Shown one piece after another: positions 5,370 to 11,868 of a stretch of DNA of 11,868 bases (position 1 is its first letter; each line of letters begins with the position of its first letter). Location of the stretch: contig DATJPN010000210.1 of NCBI GenBank assembly GCA_035506335.1, positions 1 through 11,868 of the forward strand. Reading direction: 5' to 3'. The DNA comes from DAIDKA01 sp035506335 (lineage in GTDB: Bacteria; Pseudomonadota; Gammaproteobacteria; Steroidobacterales; Steroidobacteraceae). Under the pieces are notes generated by a model, which was not told the DNA's origin, searched no databases, and was given only the letters and a program-made list of their open reading frames with translations. Made by a program: the position numbers and the translations under genes.

Positions 5370-5400
5370 GTTGTCTGCATGATTTGAAGCCAGGAATGCA

Positions 5401-6786
5401 ATGAAAGCGCCTTTCGATATCGCCGGCGATCTGGACACCCCGGTCTCCGCGTACATGAAGCTCGCGGCCTTCAAGCCCTGCTTCCTGCTGGAGAGCGTCG
5501 AAGGCGGGGAGCGCCTCGCGCGCTACTCCTTCCTGGGCTTCGGCGAGAGCCTCGAGGTCAGGCTGGATGCCGCGGGGCTCAAGGTCGGAGAAGCGCTCCA
5601 CGCCCGGCCCGGCAACGCCGCGCAGCTGCTCGGCGCGCTGCGCGCGGCGCTCGGGGATGCGCCGCGGCCGATGCCGGAGATTCCCGGCGTGCCGCTGGCC
5701 GGTGGCCTGGTCGGGTTCGCCTCCTACGACGTCGTGCGCTTCTTCGAGCACCTGCCGCGGCGCGTCGCGACCGCCGACGGCATCCCGGCGCTGCACTACG
5801 TGGCCCCGCGCTCGCTGCTCGTGTTCGATCACCTCACGCGCAGCATCGCCTTGCTGCACGCCGGCTCCGCGGCCGAACGCGCGTCGCTGCGCCGCGAGAT
5901 CATCCGTGCGTTGCGCGGCGGCCTGCCGGCCACGGCGCGTCCGGGCCGCTACGGTCCGCCCACGCCTTCGATGACGCGGGACGAGTACATCGCGGGCGTG
6001 AAACGCACCCAGGAATACATCGCCGCAGGCGACGTCTACCAGCTGGTGCTGGCGTCGCGGTTCAGCGGCCGGCACGAGCTCGATCCGTTCCAGGCCTACC
6101 GGGCGCTGCGGCTGATCAATCCCTCTCCCTACATGTACTACTGCGCCCTCGGCGACATCACCGTGGTCGGCTCCTCACCCGAGGCGCTCGTGAAGCTGAA
6201 CGCCGGACGGGCGCAGCTGCGGCCCATCGCCGGCACGCGCCCGCGCTCGGATGACCCGGCCATCGATGCCGCCCGCGAAGCCGAACTGCGCGCGGATCCG
6301 AAGGAGAACGCCGAGCACGTGATGCTCGTGGACCTGGCCCGCAACGACCTCGGGCGCGTGGCCGCGGCGGGCACGGTGCACGTGGATCCCTACCGCCATA
6401 TCGAACGCTACAGCCACGTCATGCACATCGTGAGCGGGGTCAAGGGCAGCCTCGCCCCGGGCAAGGATGCCTTCGACCTGTTCGCGGCGACCTTCCCGGC
6501 GGGAACCCTGGTGGGCGCCCCGAAGGTGCGCGCGATGCAGATCATCGACGAGCTCGAACCGGTGGGCCGCGGACTCTACGGCGGCACGGTGGGCTACTTC
6601 GGCGCGCACGGCGACATGGACCAGGCCATCACGATCCGCACGCTGGTGTTCCACGGCGAGGAATACAGTTTCCAGGCCGGCGCCGGCATCGTCGCCGACA
6701 GCATCCCGGAGGCCGAACACGATGAGGTGCTGGCCAAGAGCGGCGCGATGGTGCGCGCGCTGGCCTTGGCCGAGGAGGGCCTGTGA
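5401..6786 (+). CDS. trpE: anthranilate synthase component I
   Basis: This 461-aa chorismate-binding enzyme makes anthranilate from chorismate using ammonia supplied by TrpG. LLES (29-32) and NPSPYMYY (240-247) are the tryptophan feedback-inhibition pocket motifs, so allosteric inhibition is expected. The catalytic segments are PIAGTRPR (275-282), ELRADPKENAEHVMLVDLAR (295-314), the SHVMHIVSGVKG region and AGAGIVADSIPEAEHDE. The usual Gly after TRPR is Ser283. The protein begins a little short of the typical 490-500 aa: the usual 20-30 residues before the DLDTP motif are reduced to 10. An in-frame TGA at 5380-5382 rules out a longer version. The start is supported by AGGA (5392-5395), 5 nt upstream. 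GAGGAGGG near its 3' end serves the overlapping trpG. Confidence 0.98.
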   Translation: MKAPFDIAGDLDTPVSAYMKLAAFKPCFLLESVEGGERLARYSFLGFGESLEVRLDAAGLKVGEALHARPGNAAQLLGALRAALGDAPRPMPEIPGVPLAGGLVGFASYDVVRFFEHLPRRVATADGIPALHYVAPRSLLVFDHLTRSIALLHAGSAAERASLRREIIRALRGGLPATARPGRYGPPTPSMTRDEYIAGVKRTQEYIAAGDVYQLVLASRFSGRHELDPFQAYRALRLINPSPYMYYCALGDITVVGSSPEALVKLNAGRAQLRPIAGTRPRSDDPAIDAAREAELRADPKENAEHVMLVDLARNDLGRVAAAGTVHVDPYRHIERYSHVMHIVSGVKGSLAPGKDAFDLFAATFPAGTLVGAPKVRAMQIIDELEPVGRGLYGGTVGYFGAHGDMDQAITIRTLVFHGEEYSFQAGAGIVADSIPEAEHDEVLAKSGAMVRALALAEEGL

Positions 6787-7373
6787 AGCCGCGGCTGCTG
6801 TTGATCGACAACTACGACTCCTTCACCTACAACCTCGTGCAGGCGTTCCTGGTCCTGGGCGCCGCCGTCGAGGTCCACCGCAACGACGAGATCAGCGTGG
6901 CCGCCGCGCTCGATCTCGCGCCCACGCATCTGTGCATTTCCCCGGGCCCCGGCACGCCGCGGGATGCGGGGGTCTCGATGGACATGATCCGCGCCTTCGC
7001 CGGCCGGGTGCCCGTGCTCGGCGTGTGCCTCGGCCACCAGTCGATCGTCGAGGTGTTCGGCGGCCGGGTGGTGCGCGCCGGGCGCCTGATGCACGGCAAG
7101 ACCTCCCGCATCCGCCACGACGGCAGGACGATCTTCGCCGGGTTGCCGCAGGACTGCGAAGTCGGGCGCTATCACTCGCTGATCGCGGAGGAGGCGAGCA
7201 TGCCGCAGGTGCTCGAGATCAGCGCCCGCACGCACGAGAACGAGATCATGGGCGCCCGGCATCGCAGCCTGATGGTCGAGGGGGTGCAGTTCCATCCCGA
7301 GAGCATCCTCTCTCCGGATGGACCGCGGCTGCTCGGCAACTTCCTGGGCCAGAGCGGTGGCGCGCGTGCGTGA
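6783..7373 (+). CDS. trpG: anthranilate synthase component II (glutamine amidotransferase)
   Basis: This 196-aa class I glutamine amidotransferase subunit releases ammonia from glutamine for TrpE. Motifs are LLIDNYDSFTYNLVQ (6-20), SPGPGTP (53-59), the nucleophile Cys82 in LGVCLGHQ and the His171/Glu173 pair in QFHPES. It stands alone and is not fused to trpD as in enterics, nor to trpE. The start is GTG, overlapping the trpE stop as GTGA, with a strong GAGGAGGG (6772-6779) immediately upstream. TrpG and PabA are hard to distinguish by sequence, so it might also serve p-aminobenzoate synthase. The operon position makes anthranilate synthesis its main role. Confidence 0.97.
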   Translation: MKPRLLLIDNYDSFTYNLVQAFLVLGAAVEVHRNDEISVAAALDLAPTHLCISPGPGTPRDAGVSMDMIRAFAGRVPVLGVCLGHQSIVEVFGGRVVRAGRLMHGKTSRIRHDGRTIFAGLPQDCEVGRYHSLIAEEASMPQVLEISARTHENEIMGARHRSLMVEGVQFHPESILSPDGPRLLGNFLGQSGGARA

Positions 7374-8388
7374 GGCGCTCGAGAAGCTGCTGGACGGCCG
7401 GCATCTGTCGCAGCAGGAGGCCGCGGCGCTGCTGACCCGGCTGACCTCGCCCGATACCCACCCGGCGGTGACCGGCGCGGTGCTCGCCGCCCTGCGAATC
7501 AAGGGTGTCGTGGCGCCGGAGCTGCGTGGCTTCGCCGACGGCATGCGCGCGCTCGCCCGGCGGCCGCACATTCCGGCGGGCACGCGCGCGATCGACATCG
7601 TCGGCACGGGCGGTGATGCATCCGGATCCTTGAGCATCTCCACCGGCACGGCGCTGCTGACGGCGGCCTGCGGCCTGCCCGTCGTCAAGCACGGCAACCG
7701 TTCGATCTCCAGCAAGTGCGGCAGCGGCGACGTGCTCGAGGCCCTCGGGGTCGCGATCCCGATGGACGAAGAGGCCGCCGGGCGCTGCCTCGCGGCGACC
7801 GGCTTCACGTTCCTGTTCGCGCCCTACTATCACCCGGCGATGAAGGCGGTCGCGCAGGCGCGCGCCGCGCTCGGCGTGCGCACCATATTCAACATCCTGG
7901 GCCCGCTCACGAATCCGGCCGCCCCGCCGCTGTACGTGATCGGCGCCTACAGCCTCGAGGTCGCCCGGCTCATGGCCGAGGCGGTGTCCGGCATGCAGAT
8001 CGAACGCGCCTTCGTGGTCCACGGCAGCCACGGCTGGGACGAGCCCACGCCCGTCGGGCCCTTCGTGCTGCTCGACGTTCATCCGGGGCAGGTCGCCGAG
8101 CAGATCCGCGATCCGGAGGACTTCGGCCTCGCGCGCTGCCGCAACGCGGACCTGGCCGGCGGCGACGCGCAGCACAACGCGCGGGCGCTGCGCGCGGCGT
8201 TGAACGGCGAGGACCGCGGCGCGCACCGGGATTGCCTGCTGCTCGGCGCCGCGCTGGCGCTCGAAGTGGCGGGCATGACCCGTTCCCCGCGCGAGGGCAT
8301 CGCGGCGGCCGCGGCGGCGATCGATTCGGGGGCGGCGGGCCGTACGCTCGGCGCCGTGGCGCAATTCGCACGCGCCGGTGCCGCGTGA
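7366..8388 (+). CDS. trpD: anthranilate phosphoribosyltransferase
   Basis: This 340-aa enzyme transfers the phosphoribosyl group of PRPP to anthranilate. The PRPP-binding loop GTGGD is at 80-84 and KHGNRSISSKCGSGDVLEAL at 108-127. The Mg2+-binding Asp225-Glu226 pair lies in SHGWDEPTP; the usual Leu before the pair is Trp. The start is GTG at 7366, giving an 8-bp overlap with trpG and a normal N-terminus (MREALEKLLDGRHLSQQEA). Another in-frame GTG at 7357 would add three residues. GGTGG (7356-7360) is a weak ribosome-binding site for the chosen start, so coupling to trpG translation is likely. The ATG at 7318, further upstream in the frame, is inside trpG and has no family support. Confidence 0.96.
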   Translation: MREALEKLLDGRHLSQQEAAALLTRLTSPDTHPAVTGAVLAALRIKGVVAPELRGFADGMRALARRPHIPAGTRAIDIVGTGGDASGSLSISTGTALLTAACGLPVVKHGNRSISSKCGSGDVLEALGVAIPMDEEAAGRCLAATGFTFLFAPYYHPAMKAVAQARAALGVRTIFNILGPLTNPAAPPLYVIGAYSLEVARLMAEAVSGMQIERAFVVHGSHGWDEPTPVGPFVLLDVHPGQVAEQIRDPEDFGLARCRNADLAGGDAQHNARALRAALNGEDRGAHRDCLLLGAALALEVAGMTRSPREGIAAAAAAIDSGAAGRTLGAVAQFARAGAA

Positions 8389-9251
8389 GCGGCGCGGACT
8401 TCCTGCAGGCGATGGCGCAGGCGAGCCGCGAGCGGGTGGCCGCGGCGCGCGCCGCCCTCGCGGAAGGCGCGCTGCTGAAGCAGGCCCAGGACAGCGCGCC
8501 GCCGCCGCCGCTGCTGCGCAGCGCGGCCGGCTTCGACCTGATCGCGGAGCTGAAGCTGCGCTCGCCCGCGGTCGGCATGCTGCAGGCGGCGCAGGACGCC
8601 GATCCGGCCGGGCGCGCCGTGACCTACGCGCAGGCCGGCGCCGCCGCGGTCTCGGTGCTGACCGAGCCGAGCCGCTTCGACGGGTCGCTGGCGCACCTCG
8701 ATGCCGCATCCGGCGCGTTGCGTGCGCTGCGGGTCCCCGCCATGCGCAAGGATTTCCTGGTCGATCCCTACCAGGTGCTCGAGGCGCGGGCGCACGGCGC
8801 CGGCGGCGTGCTCATCATCCTGCGCATGCTCTCCCGGCCGCAGCTCGCCGAGCTGTGCTCGGCGGCGAGGACCTGCGGCCTGTTCGCGCTGCTCGAGGCC
8901 TTCGACGAGGCCGACATCGATCTCGCGCACGACATTCTCGATGCGCAGGCCGATCGCGAACCGCTCCCCGCGCGCGCGCCGGTGCAGTGGCTCGTGGGCG
9001 TGAACTGCCGGGACCTCGCGACGCTGCAGGTGGTGCCGGGACGGCTCGAGGAGCTGGCGCGGCTGCTGCCCACGCAGGTCCCCCGGGTGGCCGAGAGCGG
9101 CGTCGCGACGGCCGTGGATGCCGGGCGCATCGCGGCGGCGGGCTACGATCTGGCGCTGGTCGGCAGCGCCCTCATGGGTGCCGGGCACCCCGGTGCGCTG
9201 GCCCGCGAGATGATCGTGGCCGGGCGTCGCGCGCGGCAGCAATGGATCTGA
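8385..9251 (+). CDS. trpC: indole-3-glycerol phosphate synthase (divergent, monofunctional)
   Basis: This 288-aa TIM-barrel enzyme closes the indole ring from CdRP. By alignment to the known archaeal enzyme, the catalytic residues are retained: Glu55 and Lys57 (IAELK), Ser60-Pro61, Lys122 in RKDFLVDPYQV, Glu171 in LLEAFDEAD, Asn207 and Arg209 in GVNCRDL, and Glu237-Ser238 in VAESG. Several motifs are unusual: KLRSPAVG replaces the common KRASPSKG, and NCRD replaces NNRD or NSRD. There is also a longer stretch (about 186-202) between the Glu171 region and GVNCRD, making it longer than the usual 255-275 aa. It is not fused to trpF. The GTG start overlaps the trpD stop as GTGA without a clear ribosome-binding site. 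Confidence 0.93.
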   Translation: MSGADFLQAMAQASRERVAAARAALAEGALLKQAQDSAPPPPLLRSAAGFDLIAELKLRSPAVGMLQAAQDADPAGRAVTYAQAGAAAVSVLTEPSRFDGSLAHLDAASGALRALRVPAMRKDFLVDPYQVLEARAHGAGGVLIILRMLSRPQLAELCSAARTCGLFALLEAFDEADIDLAHDILDAQADREPLPARAPVQWLVGVNCRDLATLQVVPGRLEELARLLPTQVPRVAESGVATAVDAGRIAAAGYDLALVGSALMGAGHPGALAREMIVAGRRARQQWI

Positions 9252-9252
9252 C

Positions 9253-9891
9253 ATGACCGGCAGGCAGGCTCTGTGGATCAAGATCTGCGGCCTCACCGAT
9301 GAGGAGGGCGTGGCGGCGGCCCTGCAGGCGGGCGTGGATGCCATCGGGTTCGTCTTCGCGCCTTCGCCGCGGCGGATCCGGCCCGATCAGGCAGCGCGGC
9401 TCGCGGCGCCCGCGCGCGGCCGTGCGCTGTGCATCGCCGTGACGCGTCATCCGAAGCAGGAACTGCTGGATGAAGTCGTCCGCGATTTCGGCCCCGACGG
9501 CTGGCAGACTGACATCGATGACCTGGGCGTGCTGCGGGTGCCGCGGCAGCTGCCCATCCTGCCGGTGCTGCGCAGCGGCTCCCCGGCGCTGGAATCCCCG
9601 CCGCGGCGCTTCCTGTTCGAAGGGGCCGTGAGCGGCCGGGGCGTGACCCCCGACTGGCGCGAGGCCGCCGGGCTCGCGCATGGGTCGCAGCTGATCCTCG
9701 CCGGCGGCCTGCGGGTGGAGAATGTGGCCGCGGCCATCGACATCGTGAGGCCCTTCGGCGTGGATGTGTCGAGCGGCGTCGAATCGGCGCCGGGAAAGAA
9801 GAGCCCGGCGCTGATCGGCGCCTTCGTGGCGGCGGCGCGCGCCGCCCATGGGCGGCTGGACCAGGAAGACATCACGGAGATACGACAGTGA
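9253..9891 (+). CDS. trpF: phosphoribosylanthranilate isomerase (divergent)
   Basis: This 212-aa TIM-barrel enzyme performs the Amadori rearrangement of N-(5-phosphoribosyl)anthranilate to CdRP. KICGLT (10-15) carries the catalytic base Cys12. GFVFAPSPRRI (32-42) is the substrate-binding loop, AGGLRVENV (150-158) and DVSSGVES (171-178) are the phosphate-binding end. Two points are odd. The widespread LHG(D/N)E motif is replaced by WQTDIDDL (84-91). At the position of the catalytic general acid Asp, by my alignment of FLFEGAVSGRG, there is Glu123. The order of the other motifs and the operon position leave little doubt about identity. The ATG is 1 nt after the trpC stop, with GGA 6 nt upstream. 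Confidence 0.93.
   Translation: MTGRQALWIKICGLTDEEGVAAALQAGVDAIGFVFAPSPRRIRPDQAARLAAPARGRALCIAVTRHPKQELLDEVVRDFGPDGWQTDIDDLGVLRVPRQLPILPVLRSGSPALESPPRRFLFEGAVSGRGVTPDWREAAGLAHGSQLILAGGLRVENVAAAIDIVRPFGVDVSSGVESAPGKKSPALIGAFVAAARAAHGRLDQEDITEIRQ
9876..9880 (+). promoter_or_regulatory. ribosome-binding site that fixes the trpB GTG start
   Basis: GGAGA lies 7 nt before the GTG at 9888 and inside the end of trpF. It supports the GTG that overlaps the trpF TGA over any internal start in trpB. Confidence 0.65.
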
Positions 9892-11144
9892 GCAGCGAGT
9901 ATTCGGCAGCCGCGAAGCAGCAGCTGCTGCAGGATGAGATTTCCGGCCGGTTTCCCGATGAACGCGGCCGCTACGGGCCCTTCGGCGGACGCTACGTGCC
10001 GGAGACGCTGATTCCGGCCCTCGAGCGCCTCGAGCAGGGCGTGCGGGAGCACCTGCACGGCGCGGAATTCCAGCAGCTGCTGGGACGGGAGCTCGCGACC
10101 TGGGCGGGCCGGCCGACGGCGCTGACGCATGCCCCGACGCTGTCGGCGCGCTGGGGCGCCCAGGTGTGGCTGAAGCGCGAGGACCTCGCGCACACCGGCG
10201 CGCACAAGATCAACAATGCCATGGGCCAGGCGCTGCTCGCCAGGCGCATCGGCGCGCGGCGCATAGTGGCCGAGACCGGCGCGGGCCAGCATGGGGTCGC
10301 CTCGGCCGCGGCCTGCGCGCGCGTCGGGCTGCCCTGCGTGGTGTACATGGGGGAAGTCGACATGGAGCGCCAGGCTCCGAACGTCGGGCGGATGCGGCTG
10401 CTCGGCGCGACGGTGCAGCCGGTGAAGAGCGGCGACCGCACCCTGCGCGCGGCCATCGACGAGGCCATGCGCGACTGGGTGTCGGACCCCACCGGCACGT
10501 TCTACCTGCTCGGTTCGGCGCTCGGGCCGCACCCCTATCCCTACCTCGTGCGCGAGCTGCAGGCCGTGATCGGTCGCGAGTCGCGCGCGCAGTTCGAGCA
10601 GCAGGCCGGCGGGCTGCCGGACGCGGTGATCGCCTGCGTGGGCGGTGGTTCGAATTCGATCGGCATGTTCCATCCCTTCATCGCCGACCGCAGCGTGAAG
10701 ATCATCGGCTACGAGGCCGGCGGCACCGGCGCGGGACTGGGGCGCAATGCCGCGACCCTGAGTTACGGCAGACCCGGCGTGCTGCACGGCTTCTACTCCA
10801 TGCTGCTGCAGGACGAGGAGGGCCAGATCCAGGAGACCACTTCCGTTTCCGCGGGGCTCGATTACCCGGGCGTCGGCCCCGAGCACGCGCTGCTGCACCT
10901 GACCGGCCGGGTGCAGTACGAGGCGGTGGACGACCGCGAGGCGCTCGCGGCGGTCAAGGAATGCTGCGAGCTCGAGGGCATACTACCCGCGATCGAAAGC
11001 GCGCACGCGCTGGCCGGCGCGAAGCGCTGGGCGGCCGCGAACCCCGGCGCGCGCATCGTGATCTGCCTCTCCGGCCGCGGTGACAAGGACATGCCGACGC
11101 TCCTCAGGACGCTGTTGGCCGACTCCGGATCGGAGCGCCCATGA
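9888..11144 (+). CDS. trpB: tryptophan synthase beta chain
   Basis: This 418-aa PLP enzyme condenses indole with serine. GPFGGRYVPETL (30-41) is the conserved start of the fold. The Schiff-base Lys107 sits in HKINN, the catalytic Glu130 in AETGAGQHGVA, the phosphate-binding loop in GGGSN (252-256) and the ring-nitrogen Ser395 in CLSGRGDKD. It is the standard TrpB1 type that works in an alpha2-beta2 complex with TrpA, consistent with the downstream trpA. Residues 1-27 are an N-terminal extension ahead of the conserved fold. The GTG start overlaps the trpF stop (GTGA), and the 3' end overlaps trpA (ATGA). Confidence 0.98.
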   Translation: MSSEYSAAAKQQLLQDEISGRFPDERGRYGPFGGRYVPETLIPALERLEQGVREHLHGAEFQQLLGRELATWAGRPTALTHAPTLSARWGAQVWLKREDLAHTGAHKINNAMGQALLARRIGARRIVAETGAGQHGVASAAACARVGLPCVVYMGEVDMERQAPNVGRMRLLGATVQPVKSGDRTLRAAIDEAMRDWVSDPTGTFYLLGSALGPHPYPYLVRELQAVIGRESRAQFEQQAGGLPDAVIACVGGGSNSIGMFHPFIADRSVKIIGYEAGGTGAGLGRNAATLSYGRPGVLHGFYSMLLQDEEGQIQETTSVSAGLDYPGVGPEHALLHLTGRVQYEAVDDREALAAVKECCELEGILPAIESAHALAGAKRWAAANPGARIVICLSGRGDKDMPTLLRTLLADSGSERP

Positions 11145-11868
11145 GCGCCGGCCACGACCTCCCCGGCGAGAAGATCAGCGCGGCCATCCGGCGCGCCCAC
11201 GAGCGCGGAGGACCTGCGCTCGTGGCGTATCTCACGGCAGGCTACCCCAGCAAGGCGCGCTTCACGGAGCATCTGCGCGCCGTGGCCTCGGCCGCGGACG
11301 TCGTCGAGATCGGCGTGCCTTTCACCGATCCGATGGCCGATGGGGTCACCATCCAGCGTTCGAGCCAGAGTGCCCTCGAGCAGGGCGTGAGCCTGCGCTG
11401 GATCCTCGCGCAGCTGTCGGCCATGCCACCGGTTTCGGCGCCGCTGCTGCTGATGAGTTACCTGAATCCGCTGCTGGCCTTCGGCGTGGAGCACCTCGCC
11501 GAGGTGGCCCGCAAGGCCGGGGTGAACGGCTTCATCGTCCCGGACCTGCCGGTCGATGAAAGCGATCTGTTGAAGGACCCGCTTGCCGCGCAGGGCATCG
11601 CCCTGGTGCAGATGGTCACGCCGGTCACGACGCCCGAGCGTCTGCGCCGGGTGGTCGGCGCCAGCACCGGATTCGTGTATGCCGTGACCATGACCGGAGT
11701 GACCGGCCGCAACGTCGCGGTGCCGGCCGAAGTCATCGAGTACCTGGACCGGGTGCGCGCGCTGTCGCGCGTGCCGGTGTGCGCCGGCTTCGGCATCCGC
11801 AGCCGCGAGCAGGTGCTGGCGCTGCGCGGCCACGTCGACGGCGTCATCGTCGGTTCGGCGCTGGTCGA
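11141..11868 (+). CDS. trpA: tryptophan synthase alpha chain (3' end outside window)
   Basis: The first 242 codons of the enzyme that cleaves indole-3-glycerol phosphate to indole and passes indole through the tunnel to TrpB. Catalytic Glu56 (VVEIGVPFTDP) and Asp67 (MADGVTIQ) have the same 11-residue spacing as Glu49 and Asp60 of the Salmonella enzyme. Further family signatures are MSYLNPLLAFG, GFIVPDLPVDE, TMTGVTG and CAGFGI near 210. Roughly 25-30 residues are missing at the C-terminus. The ATG overlaps the trpB stop as ATGA and has GGAG (11132-11135) 5 nt upstream. What follows trpA in the operon cannot be seen. Confidence 0.97.
   Translation, partial: MSAGHDLPGEKISAAIRRAHERGGPALVAYLTAGYPSKARFTEHLRAVASAADVVEIGVPFTDPMADGVTIQRSSQSALEQGVSLRWILAQLSAMPPVSAPLLLMSYLNPLLAFGVEHLAEVARKAGVNGFIVPDLPVDESDLLKDPLAAQGIALVQMVTPVTTPERLRRVVGASTGFVYAVTMTGVTGRNVAVPAEVIEYLDRVRALSRVPVCAGFGIRSREQVLALRGHVDGVIVGSALV

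Noticed and set aside
5128..5400. TrpR-type operator near the trp promoter
   Set aside because: Nothing resembling the GTACTAGTT half-site palindrome is present; only the unrelated GCCTTC/GAAGGC repeat was found.
7246..10898. Several long minus-strand frames (about 400-490 codons) opposite the trp genes
   Set aside because: They are antisense to genes with complete family motifs and have Arg/Ala-rich compositions with no domain, as expected from high GC at third codon positions.

Overview
The window is high-GC, densely packed bacterial chromosome with no phage, transposon, CRISPR or RNA genes visible. The gene content (FadE/DmdC-type acyl-CoA dehydrogenase, PCu(A)C copper chaperone, BtuF, YajQ, an OxyR-like remnant) fits a high-GC gammaproteobacterium, perhaps of the Xanthomonadales/Nevskiales/Steroidobacterales type. 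That placement is an inference from family resemblance, not a phylogeny.

Left part (1-5127), unrelated housekeeping and accessory genes. It opens with the 3' end of an acyl-CoA dehydrogenase gene on the + strand, facing an LCAT-like alpha/beta hydrolase on the - strand. Upstream of the hydrolase, also on the - strand, are a periplasmic PCu(A)C copper chaperone, a 38-codon remnant of an OxyR-like LysR regulator, and a D-2-hydroxyacid dehydrogenase. The dehydrogenase and a divergent btuF (periplasmic cobalamin-binding protein) share one CATG as their two opposed start codons. btuF runs tail-to-tail into yajQ with a 20-bp overlap. yajQ lies 16 bp behind a small conserved gene of unknown function that may have a ribbon-helix-helix-like fold.

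Right part (5128-11868), the tryptophan operon. A 272-bp intergenic region carries a good sigma70-type promoter and a 17-codon leader peptide (trpL) with two near-adjacent Trp codons. These are followed by a long GC-rich hairpin with a T run, then trpE-trpG-trpD-trpC-trpF-trpB-trpA, all unfused and in pathway-consistent order. trpA runs off the window end. Nearly all junctions overlap (GTGA or ATGA) or are 1 nt apart, implying one translationally coupled transcript that encodes the chorismate-to-tryptophan pathway. The leader layout indicates transcription attenuation by ribosome stalling at Trp codons.

The main points of interest are the attenuator whose leader peptide appears to be translated from a leaderless or near-leaderless mRNA, two further candidate leaderless starts, the regulator remnant, and divergent catalytic motifs in TrpF and TrpC.
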